A DNA stretch of 64,000 nucleotides, from NCBI GenBank assembly GCA_014529385.2, contig CM043944.1, forward strand, positions 179,172,740-179,236,739. The letters run 5' to 3'. Every line of letters starts with the position of its first letter. The stretch's first letter is position 1. The position numbers and the translations under genes are program-made. The stretch is from Adiantum capillus-veneris. Its lineage: Eukaryota; Streptophyta; Polypodiopsida; Polypodiales; Pteridaceae. A model generated the notes under the pieces. The model had not been told where the DNA came from, did no database searches, and saw nothing but the letters and a program-made list of their open reading frames with translations. This document shows positions 56,213-64,000 of this stretch, in pieces.

Positions 56213-56892
56213 TCGAGTGTCACAAACTGCTAACGTGTCAAAGCCTAAAGAATGGGGCCAACTTACATATGCCGGCCGAGAGGCCTAAACCCTAGCAGAA
56301 GCAGAAGCAACAGATAGAAGAAAGCAGCACATTTCCGTCGGATTGCTGACGTGGCAGATGTACGGATTTCCAAAAATCACGCTGGCTGATGACTCGGCAT
56401 ACTATACAGATTTCCGCGTTTTGCGTTGGCTGATGACGTGGCAAGCTGTACGGATTTCCGTAAATTACGCTGGCAGCTTTTGGCATTGCTTTTTGGACCA
56501 GAAGCTTTTGAGTTTTAAAAGCTTTTTATTGTAACTGCTTTTCAGGCCAAGGGCCTTTAAATATGAGGTGAAGGCTCATTCTCTTGCATGCTTCTTGGAG
56601 AAGGTGCAGAGTCTGGAGTACCGGCTTGTACCGTATTGATGCAATATAAAGAAATACCGAAAGGGGCGCCAAGGTTTGGGGCCAATACTCTCTGGGGTGG
56701 AATTCCGCCACTCCGTGTCGCGTGTCGTCTCTCTCTTTCAGTTCAGTTGCTAAAAGTCTCTCTGGGGTGGAATTCCGCCACTCCGTGTCGCATGTCGTCT
56801 CTCTCTTTCAGTTCAGCTGCTATTGAAGTGCTAAAAGTCTGTTCAGTCTGTTCTTTTCTATTGGCACGTGGTGCCCGTCTTGTGACATCGAG
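56213..56892 (+). mobile_element. S-family solo LTR 1 with TCGAG target duplication
   Basis: The LTR is 56218-56887 (670 bp). It opens TGTCACAAACTGC and closes GCCCGTCTTGTGACA, with inverted ends TGTCACAA/TTGTGACA. The flanking TCGAG at 56213-56217 and 56888-56892 occurs once in the undisturbed E LTR at 61976, so it is an exact 5-bp target duplication. It has no internal region, so it arose by LTR-LTR recombination. Confidence 0.95.
56345..56472 (+). promoter_or_regulatory. Triplicated TGACGTGG module in S LTR
   Basis: Three units (from 56345, 56385 and 56429) read GCTGA(CG/TGACTC/TGACG)TGG-like, then ACGGATTTCC. ACGT cores are known bZIP-type binding sites in plants. A role here as an enhancer is inference. 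Confidence 0.5.
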
Positions 56893-57125
56893 AGTGGGGT
56901 CCTTGGAGGAGGTTTGACAACGTCTTGGTGTCATATTCTCTTCTCTCTCCATCTCTCAGTCTCAGCACCTTCATTTACAGTGTTTATCCACTTTGTTTGT
57001 GATCACTTGCACTCTCTCATTAAAGCACGGAAGGCTCTCCCTTCCCTAAGAACAAGGAACCTTGAGCACAGTTCAGAGCACTATCTTGAGCAAAGTTCAA
57101 GATTCACTTCCGTTACACCTTACAT

Positions 57126-57137
57126 TGTTATCAGAGC
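57126..57137 (+). promoter_or_regulatory. E element primer-binding site
   Basis: TGTTATCAGAGC, one mismatch from the initiator Met type TGGTATCAGAGC, one base after the LTR end. Confidence 0.85.
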
Positions 57138-57683
57138 TTTGGCAGTGTTCTGTATCACTCAAGGAAAGAACCACAAGAATTTTTTTGCTTGTTGTGGTCG
57201 CACGAGCCCAAGTTCGCTTGGGCGTTTCGATTCCTAATCGTGTTTTTGAAGAGTGACATGAATCCCAAGAAAGAAGGGCTTGTCCAGCCTCCCCTTGTGC
57301 CTCTTTTCACTCATTGAGAGCGGACCGTGCACTTAGCGGCCGGCCAATCGATGTGACCTTGGTGTGAGTGCAAGGCCGCCAAGGGGTGCGCCCGTGGAAA
57401 AGAGCAAAACTCGGGTGAAGGGAAGATCCTTCTCTAGCACAAATTGCAAGCGAAAGAAGAACCTCAAGAACTCAAGAACCTCAAGACCCCAAGACCCTCA
57501 AGAACCCAAGACCCACAAGAACTTAAGAACCAAGAACACAGTGTATAGTCATTACCCGAAGCGGAATAGATACTTCGCATGGAGGTGGTCAGCATGGGAG
57601 TGGTGCAGAAGAGTTTTCCCCACCATGAGGTTTTCCCGACCCTCCCCCTTCCCCATCTACGCCACGGATATAACCAAATCCTA

Positions 57684-58810
57684 TGGAGGCATTGGTCAAG
57701 TCGATGATGGAGATGATGGCAAAACAACAAGAAACGAATCGCGTTGTGATGGCACAACTAGAAAGAAAAGCAGAATGACAAGAAGCCTTGGAGCGTGAGC
57801 GTGATCAAGCGCGCTTGGCGGCTAAAGAAAGACAGGCAGAGCGTGCAGCCAAGCGTAAATGACACATGCAAGAGTTGGTACGACATGTTCTAGCCTCGAA
57901 GTCCGAGCCAACCAAAGATGTTGGCAGTTCATCAAGTGGCGCAAGCCGACATTCGGACTCCAACAACCCAGTCACAAAGAAGATCCAGTTCAGTAAGTAT
58001 GATGGTAAGATAGATGCTACGGTTATTCATTCTTGGTTGCATCAATTTAATGCTTATTTTGTGACAACTAACAAGACAGGAAATAGCAAGGTTTTGACGA
58101 CAGCTATGTGCCTTGCCGGTGATGCCATCAATTGGTACCACGCATGGCAAGAGGCACAGTTAGCCACGCACCTAGAGGAAGCCAACGATTTCACGCCCCT
58201 TTCCTTCAATTGGGCCGATTTCCAAGACAAGCTCAAGGCGCGGTTTATGCCACCTCAGTACCTCACACGATTGAAGGATGATTGGCACAGTCTCAAGCAA
58301 AATGGTATGCCAGTTATGTCTTTCTCTAATTGTGTTTTGCAGCTAGCCACCCAATTACGCAAGTCGGATGATGAGCGCAAAGAGACATTCCTTTATGGAT
58401 TGGACGAGTATATCAAGTATGATGTCGAGGTGCTCGATCTAATCGATCTCAACAAGGCGGTAGCGATTACTCTCACACAGGAGATGAAGCACAACAAGAG
58501 AAAGCCTAAGGAAACCAAGACTTCGACAAGTATCTCTCAGACCTCGCAGTACCCTCAGAACAGTAAGAATGGTAAGAATGGTAAGAACGGTAACTCTTCT
58601 AACCAATCTTCCAATAGTCACTCAAAAAAAAACTCTTCTAATGAACCTAAGGGTAAGGCTAACATAATTTGCTCACTCCATATGAAAAGGTAGCACAAGG
58701 AATTCTAGGAGGATACATCACGTCCGGAAGAGCAAAGCACTTATTCTAAGGAAGATCGTTGTTTTCATTGTCACATTAAGGGTCACATAAAAAGAACATG
58801 TCCTAATCTT
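57684..58810 (+). pseudogene. E element gag with CCHC knuckle
   Basis: The gag frame can be read from about 57684 (SMMEMMAKQQETNRVVMAQL), with in-frame TGA at 57776 and 57860, each where CGA (Arg) would fit. The main frame (57866-58693) reads KIQFSKYDGKIDATVIHSWL, AMCLAGDAINWYHAWQ, NWADFQDKLKARFMPPQYLT and ETFLYGLDEYIKYDVEVLDL. This is the Ty3-type gag domain (Retrotrans_gag). A polar Asn/Lys/Ser tail follows, two TAG stops, then the zinc knuckle CFHCHIKGHIKRTC at 58760-58801. Confidence 0.9.
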
Positions 58811-58879
58811 AACTCTAATGAATCTAAAGAATCCACAGAACCCACTTTCTCTGTCAACGCAATAAATGAGAACACGAGT

Positions 58880-59190
58880 GTGCCCCAAGTTTCTCATGAC
58901 CCTCCCATTAATGAGTCTCTCATTAAATGTTATGGTCATATGACGGGGCATCGCTCCCGGTATGGACTCTCTCATCACGAAGGAGTGCCTTGACATGTTG
59001 TTTACAATTCAACAAGCTGCTTTCTTTAGAAAATTTTTGGTCTCTCCTCTCTCAGGATGTGATATGATTTTGGGCATTCGATGGTTTCGTGAGCATAACC
59101 CTCTCATTGATTGGGCGGAAAATACGTTCACTTTCAATGCCAAAAGTGACTCTCCCATTGTCATTCGTGGAGAGCAAGTTGTTCATTCTT
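58880..59190 (+). pseudogene. E element protease remnant
   Basis: After the knuckle, NESLIKCYGHMTGH is the usual phrase before the aspartic protease. In shifted frame come MDSLITKECLDMLFTIQQAA and GCDMILGIRWFREHNPLIDW. The second is the conserved D-x-I-L-G-x-x-W...IDW half. The active-site loop seems shortened: D-S is kept but the G and several residues before the I-T-K-E helix are gone, so the enzyme cannot work. Confidence 0.75.
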
Positions 59191-60308
59191 CATCTCTCAT
59201 TTCTAATGTGCAGGCGAAGATTGAACGGATTCTGGACAAGGAGACTCTTTCAGTCTCTTCTTTGCAGGATTTTCATGATAATGATGAGCATGATGATTTG
59301 AATGACAATGACAAGCATGATGATCACGATGTGATTTCTCACAAGCATGATGATTTGTATGATCAAGACGTGATTGTTCACAAGGATGATAGTTTAGTTG
59401 ATGCTTTTTCTAGCGAAGCTAATCTCGTTGCAGATTCGATCAATCACGAAGAATCGATCTTGGCTTTCGAGTCGAGGTCCACAGCACCTCCCCAAGCAGA
59501 ATCCATTAAACAAGACGAACCGATCTTGGCTCTCGAGGCTAGGTCCAAAGAACCCCCACAAGAAGTACTATGTGTTCGCATGATTAGTCAGCACGCATTG
59601 TTCGAGTGTTTTATTCGTGGTCGTTTCCTGTATTTTAGTCAGCGTTTTTATGTGATCCCTTTTCCTAGGCATGGCATATTGTACGTTGAGCACGTTTCAC
59701 TCATGAATGAGCACGGATGTATGCGGATTATTCATGAAAAGCTGAAAAGTATGCATTCAAGGAAGTCACATTCCATGTCTCTTCCTTGGCGCGACACAGT
59801 TGTAGAAAGAGCACAAGAAAGTATGAGCACCAAGCATGGGCATTTCCGTTGTGAATTGCCACAGTTGATTGATTTAGATCAGAAAGACAAGATTCGATCT
59901 CAATGTTTGCGTGTGTGTGGTAAACGGTTTGGCACTCTCTCTATTTGTTCATCTACATTACATGCACAGTCTTTGAGGCAGACGAGATCTTTCCCAGTCA
60001 CTTTACATGAAATGGATATGTTCATGTTTTTGTGTTGGAAGTGGTTTCAGGAATGTTCAGCCTTGGAGATTCTTGAAGAAGGTGGACTTACGTCCATAAA
60101 CAAAGTGGAAGCATTGAAGCAGTCTCCGATGACTTTGTGTCGCTTTCGGCATGGCCCAAAGAAGCAAGCATTGCAGACCTTTATGAAGCTCAAGTATCAC
60201 GCGACCCACACATCAGAGTGGGCCGGCGAAGAGTCCTTTCCAGGATTCCAGACCCTGTTGGCGATCTCCCTCGATGCTATAAAGTACGGTATCAGTACCT
60301 CACTTTGA
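58962..60308 (+). CDS. E element 448-residue frame: partial protease plus unknown domain
   Basis: Residues 1-75 are the protease C-terminal half. Residues about 105-145 are a striking Asp/His-rich tract (DNDEHDDLNDNDKHDDHDVI). Two related phrases follow (HEESILAFESRSTAPPQAES and QDEPILALEARSKEPPQEVL). Then about 250 residues match nothing I recognise (FIRGRFLYFSQRFYVIPFPR, LPWRDTVVERAQESMSTKHG). It ends only 11 bases before the LTR. No RT, RNase H or integrase motif is present. It is the longest open frame in the window. Whether it is translated, or is fused by chance, is unknown. Confidence 0.6.
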   Translation: MDSLITKECLDMLFTIQQAAFFRKFLVSPLSGCDMILGIRWFREHNPLIDWAENTFTFNAKSDSPIVIRGEQVVHSSSLISNVQAKIERILDKETLSVSSLQDFHDNDEHDDLNDNDKHDDHDVISHKHDDLYDQDVIVHKDDSLVDAFSSEANLVADSINHEESILAFESRSTAPPQAESIKQDEPILALEARSKEPPQEVLCVRMISQHALFECFIRGRFLYFSQRFYVIPFPRHGILYVEHVSLMNEHGCMRIIHEKLKSMHSRKSHSMSLPWRDTVVERAQESMSTKHGHFRCELPQLIDLDQKDKIRSQCLRVCGKRFGTLSICSSTLHAQSLRQTRSFPVTLHEMDMFMFLCWKWFQECSALEILEEGGLTSINKVEALKQSPMTLCRFRHGPKKQALQTFMKLKYHATHTSEWAGEESFPGFQTLLAISLDAIKYGISTSL

Positions 60309-60319
60309 AAAGGAGGGGA
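60308..60319 (+). promoter_or_regulatory. E element polypurine tract
   Basis: AAAAGGAGGGGA, just before the 3' LTR. The LTR TG is at 60320 or, better, 60325 (TGTGACACG). Confidence 0.85.
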
Positions 60320-60324
60320 TGGCA

Positions 60325-62209
60325 TGTGACACGTCCAACCCTATGTGTCCGTGGACAAGCTACAGCATGACCAGGGTTCAGTTCAATCAGTCAAGTCTAG
60401 ATTAGGAAGTGATCTAGCACTTTTATGAGTCTGTTCGCAGACCGTGCATGACCAGTCACTTAGATTAGATGCATATCCTCCGATTGCACAAAGCATGATT
60501 ATCAGCATTCCCATTCACAATCCATCAAGGGAATTTTCCAGTGCATTAACCCTTTTTCCCCTATTTTTGACATTTTTCACTTATTTATCGAGTGACCTGT
60601 TGGGAACTAGGTAGGGCAATTTTGCTAAGATAATATATAAGCAAACCAAAGCTAGCACTTTCTGGCAGAAGAGGCAGCAGGAGCATTGCGCAACAGGCCA
60701 CTTCTTAAGCAAGACAAACCCATTCAACCTGGCGTTTCCTAGCCCTAAAGGCCAGCGTTTTCCCCCTAAGGACCAGCCTGGCGTTTTGGAGGATCACCAA
60801 TCTGCCAACGATTCTAGCAAAGTACCCAGTTCATCCAGCATTTGGGGATTTCAGCCCATCCTCGCCAGCATCACAGATTCAGCCCTACACTTGGGGTTTT
60901 TGAACAGCCTCAGCCAGCATTTTTGGGACAATAACCTCAGCGTTTTTGACAGCCCTGATTAGCGTTTTGCACCAGCACTTCAGCACCAGTAGCATAGCAT
61001 TTTTTCAGCACCATACTACAGCGTTTTTGCACCTGCAAATTCAGCACTTGAAACCTAGCAAGAGCAGCGTTTCTGGACAGCAGCAGAGCAGCGATTTGTG
61101 TGACAACAGTCCAACGTTTTCTGTCACAAGACGGGCACCACGTGCCAATAGAAAAGAACAGACTGAACAAACTTTTAGCACTTCAATAACAACTGAGCTG
61201 AAAGAGAGAGACGACACGCGACACGGAGTGGCAGAATTCCACCCCAGAGAGTATTGGCCCCAAACCTTGGCGCCCCTTTCGGTATTTCTTTATATTGCAT
61301 CAACAGAGTACAAACCGGTACTCCAAACTCTACACCTTCTCCATGAATCATGCCAGAGAATGAGCCCTAACATCATATTTAAAGTTTACAGTAAAACGCT
61401 TTCAAACTCAAAAGCATCTGCTCCAAAAGCAAAGCCAAGAAGCTGCCAGTACAATTCATGGAAATCCGTACAGCCTGCCACGTCATCAGCCAGCACAAAA
61501 CGCAAGGAAATCCGTACAGCCTGCCACATCATCATGCCAACGCAATTTTTGAAAATCTGCCACGTCATCAGTTTTTTTTTGGTGTGTGTGGATCCTGCTT
61601 TATTTTAATCTTTATGTCGCTTGGGGCCCCATCGAATGGGGTCCCCATAAGTTGGTAGGACTTCTTCTTCTATTACTTGTTCTTCTTAGGGTTTAGGCCC
61701 CTCGACCGGCATCTTGAAGTTGGCTCCCTTCTTCAGGGCTGACACGTCAACAGTTTGTTACATTTTCAGCCATAAGAAAAACAGCGTTTGTTGCACACGA
61801 AGGCACTGTAGCAGAAAGCGTCGACGTCATCGTCGTCGTCGTCATAGCAGCATTTAGTTTCCAGCCATAGTCTCGTCATCGTCGGCACCACAGTCGGGCT
61901 CGACCTCGAACCATTTAGATTTGCATCAGAGTCTTGTACCAGAGTGTGCAATCAATAGTAGACCACTCTCGCCATCGAGAGTGGGGCCCTTGGAGGAGGG
62001 TTTGACAACTTGCTGGTGTCGTTCTCTCTTCTCTCTCTATCTCTCAGTCTCAGCACCTTCATTCACAGTTTCCACTTTGTTTGTGATCACTTGCACTCTC
62101 TCATTAAAGCACGAAAGGCTCTCCATTCCCTAAGCACAAGGAACCTTGAGCACACTTCGGAGCACTCATCTTGAGCAAAGTTCAACATTCACTTCCGTTG
62201 CACCTTACA
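60325..62209 (+). mobile_element. E element 3' LTR, interrupted by an inverted S solo LTR
   Basis: Starts TGTGACACGTCC and ends GTTGCACCTTACA. Net length without the insert and duplication is about 1.24 kb. It is the complete copy of the LTR. The base after its end (62210) is S-family LTR sequence, so E sits inside an S LTR. The AGCGTTTT-rich block is at 60725-61030. Confidence 0.9.
61117..61767 (-). mobile_element. S-family solo LTR 2, inverted, with TTTTC target duplication
   Basis: The LTR is 61122-61762 (641 bp), reverse orientation: plus strand TGTCACAAGACGG to CAGTTTGTTACA. TTTTC flanks both sides (61117-61121 and 61763-61767) and occurs once at the same place in the other E LTR (near 55999). 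It is a different position and orientation from solo LTR 1, so this was an independent insertion. Confidence 0.95.
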
Positions 62210-62606
62210 CTGTACGGATTTCCACATTTTGCGCTAGCTGATGACATGGCAGTTGTACGGATTTCCGTGATTTACGCAAACAGTTTTTTTGGCATTGCTT
62301 TTGGACTAAGAGCTTTTGAGTTTGCTTTTCATAGGCCAAGGGCCTTTAAATATGTGGTAAGGGCTCATTCTCTGGCATGCTTCTTGGAGAAGGTGCAGAG
62401 TCTGGAGTACCGGCTTGTACTGAGTTGATGCAATATAAAGAAATACCGAAAGGGGCGCCAAGGTTAAAGGCCAATACTCTCTGAGGTGGAACTCCTCCAC
62501 TCCGTGTCGCGTGTGGTCTCTCTCTTTCAGTTCAGTAGTTATTTGAAGTGCTTAAAGTTGTTCAGTCTGTTCTTTTCTATTGGCACGTGGTGCCCATCTT
62601 GTGAAG
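62210..62606 (+). mobile_element. S element 5' LTR, right part
   Basis: Continues the S LTR from CTGTACGGATTTCC to the end GGCACGTGGTGCCCATCTTG. With 55083-55320 it makes about 635 bp, against 641-670 bp in the solo copies. About 20 bases are missing at the E junction. TATA-like AAATATGTGG and CAATATAAAG lie near 62348 and 62430. Confidence 0.85.
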
Positions 62607-62618
62607 TGGTATCAGAGC
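62607..62618 (+). promoter_or_regulatory. S element primer-binding site (initiator Met tRNA)
   Basis: Exact TGGTATCAGAGC two bases after the LTR. It shows that this S copy is a full element, not a solo LTR, and that its internal region extends right. Confidence 0.9.
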
Positions 62619-64000
62619 ATCAGGCGTGTGCTTTTCTGAAAGCATACCGGTCCTATCAAAGAGCAAACAGAGCAAGATCGCACTTCCAAAGTTCATTGGA
62701 AATTTTGGCTACTCCCGCCCTTACTTCATTGCGCATCGGGCGCGCTCCCGTCTTCACCGCTCATGTCTTACAGGGCATAAGCCATATAAAGATCACTTGC
62801 AAGAGAAGGATCCAAGGTTTGTTTTGAGTTGTTGTTTTTCTCAGAGACAGTACCATGCAAATGTTGATAGCTACCAAGCAGCATACTCCAAGTACTTGGC
62901 AAGCTTTTAAGAAAATTTTTGCCCCAAGTTATATGGTTTCTGACATCTTCCTTAGTAGTGCAACTTCTAGCAAAGTGGGGAATCTCGAAATCCTTGCCAT
63001 GGAAACCCTAGCAGATTATAACTTGAAGTTTCTCGACATCTCCCAGTAGATGTCTCTTCACGAGCAGATGACCTTGGAGGTCCAGTGCGATTGCCATCTT
63101 GGGACTACCATCGCCGCCAAAGAAACATTGTTTCTCCAAGAGCTGATGGACCATACTGTGTTCGGCCACAACCCTATGGAATGAACCTAACCCTAATTTT
63201 TTGATGCAGGTTTCGGGATGGAAAGTCGGTCTACTTTTCGAGCTCGACTGATGTCGAGATTGCTTTTTAAGTTTGAAATCTGTTTGAGAACTTGTTTGGT
63301 GATTCTGTTTGGAATTTGTTTGAAATGGATGGTATCTGTTTTGAACCTGTCTTGGTGCCGATTTGAATTGTTTGACTCTGGTTTTAATATTGGTTTCAAT
63401 GATTGGCGATTTTACTCTCGGCTGGAGAAGTGAGAAATACTGTTTTGGTATTGTTTGAACCTCGGAACAACGCAGGCCGATGCCTGGGGAGCGTTCCGTT
63501 GTATGCTAGAAAACCTCCGAACGACGCCGGCCGATGCCTAGGGAGCGTTTGGTTGTATGCTTGAACCTCCAAGCGATGCAGACAGCGGCCTGGGGAGCGT
63601 TTGGTTGTACAGTCCTCTGAGCTCATGGCCCGGACCTTTTTAGGTTATTTGCGGGGGCAGTGACGAGGTAGTCGTTGAGTAGCTTCATACTGCAGACCGT
63701 TTGTCTCGAGGGAGTGCTCAACGGCGCTGTTTGTTGTGTCTTGTAACATGCATATGTAAGCATTTGTGTTGCATTGTGATGTGTCAACTATTGAATATTT
63801 CTAATTGGATGAGATTGCCTGGGTATGTAATTTTAGTGCATCAAGACACACGTGCAAGATCAGTACGGTATGGGTGTGATGGTTAATTTTACTACGCAAG
63901 AGTTCCGATCTGGGCGAAAGGAGAAGTTAACTCCTTGATCAAAAGGGTCGAGAGGAGAAGCTAACTCCTTAACAAAAAGAGAAAACTGATTGTCCCTCGG
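62619..64000 (+). mobile_element. S element internal region, incomplete in window
   Basis: No gag or pol motif is recognised before the window ends. Short frames such as MVSDIFLSSATSSKVGNLEI (62931 onward) and one from 63052 (MSLHEQMTLEVQCDCHLGTT) are unassigned. A 52-54-bp tandem repeat lies at 63458-63611. The S family's superfamily therefore cannot be decided here. Confidence 0.5.
63458..63611. repeat. Tandem repeat, three 52-54-bp units
   Basis: Units start at 63458, 63512 and 63564 and share AACCTC, CGATGCCTRGGGAGCGTT and GGTTGTA. It lies in the S internal region. Confidence 0.85.

Larger units (their letters stand above)
55323..57124 (+). mobile_element. E element 5' LTR, interrupted by an S solo LTR
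   Basis: Matches 60445-62209 in wording from TGCATGACCAGTCACTTAG to ACTTCCGTTACACCTTACA. The first 120 or so bases of the LTR, present at 60325, are missing here. A TATA-like CAATATATAAGC lies near 55503. Many AGCGTTTT motifs lie at 55610-56000. Without the inserted S LTR and its duplication the LTR is about 1.13 kb. Confidence 0.9.

Overview
The window reads as nuclear DNA from a land plant with a large, retroelement-rich genome. The evidence is plant-type Ty1/copia and Ty3/gypsy polyprotein remnants, primer-binding sites complementary to initiator methionine tRNA (TGGTATCAGAGC), LINE-type reverse transcriptase tails, long GA/GT microsatellites and no dense gene content. A fern-like genome would fit the SSR and LINE style, but that is an impression, not a proof. 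I see no convincing intact host gene, rRNA, tRNA or CRISPR array. Almost all recognisable coding sequence is decayed mobile-element protein.

Layout. 1-6.9 kb: a minus-strand Ty3/gypsy relic (called G1) whose upper LTR end lies inside a LINE endonuclease (LINE-A, 6.88-8.7 kb). 8.93-10.44 kb: the 3' half of another LINE (LINE-B). 10.5-14.65 kb: a minus-strand Ty1/copia element (C1) with both LTRs, PBS, PPT and a large internal deletion, flanked by an unusually long 34-bp direct repeat. 14.9-17.8 kb: a homopyrimidine tract, a short histone-H3-like reading frame, and three tandem copies of a unit carrying a long hairpin. 18-22.5 kb: mostly non-coding, with SSRs, a LINE tail and an LTR/PBS scrap. 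22.58-25.94 kb: a plus-strand sibling of G1 (G2), cut by a LINE. 25.95-28.1 kb: three LINE 3' ends, one plus and two minus.

29.4-37.8 kb: a complete but dead minus-strand Ty3/gypsy element (G3) with about 2.43-kb LTRs that both carry the same embedded LINE tail. 37.8-40.4 kb: an LTR with a PBS on one side and a PPT plus copia-type gag on the other (C2). 40.4-45.3 kb: a strongly decayed plus-strand gypsy relic (G4) ending in a 333-bp LTR. 45.3-51.6 kb: degenerate gag scraps and low-copy tandem repeats. 51.8-53.8 kb: dense compound microsatellites and a higher-order array. 53.8-55.1 kb: two hypothetical reading frames.

55.08-64 kb is the most interesting region. An S-family LTR element (its 5' LTR is split at 55,083-55,320 and 62,210-62,606; its internal region runs off the window) contains a nested E element with about 1.24-kb LTRs. 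E encodes gag, a partial protease and a 448-residue open frame, but no reverse transcriptase or integrase. Each E LTR in turn holds an S-family solo LTR with an exact 5-bp target duplication. The window is therefore a layered record of repeated insertion, deletion and methylation-type decay rather than a set of cooperating genes.
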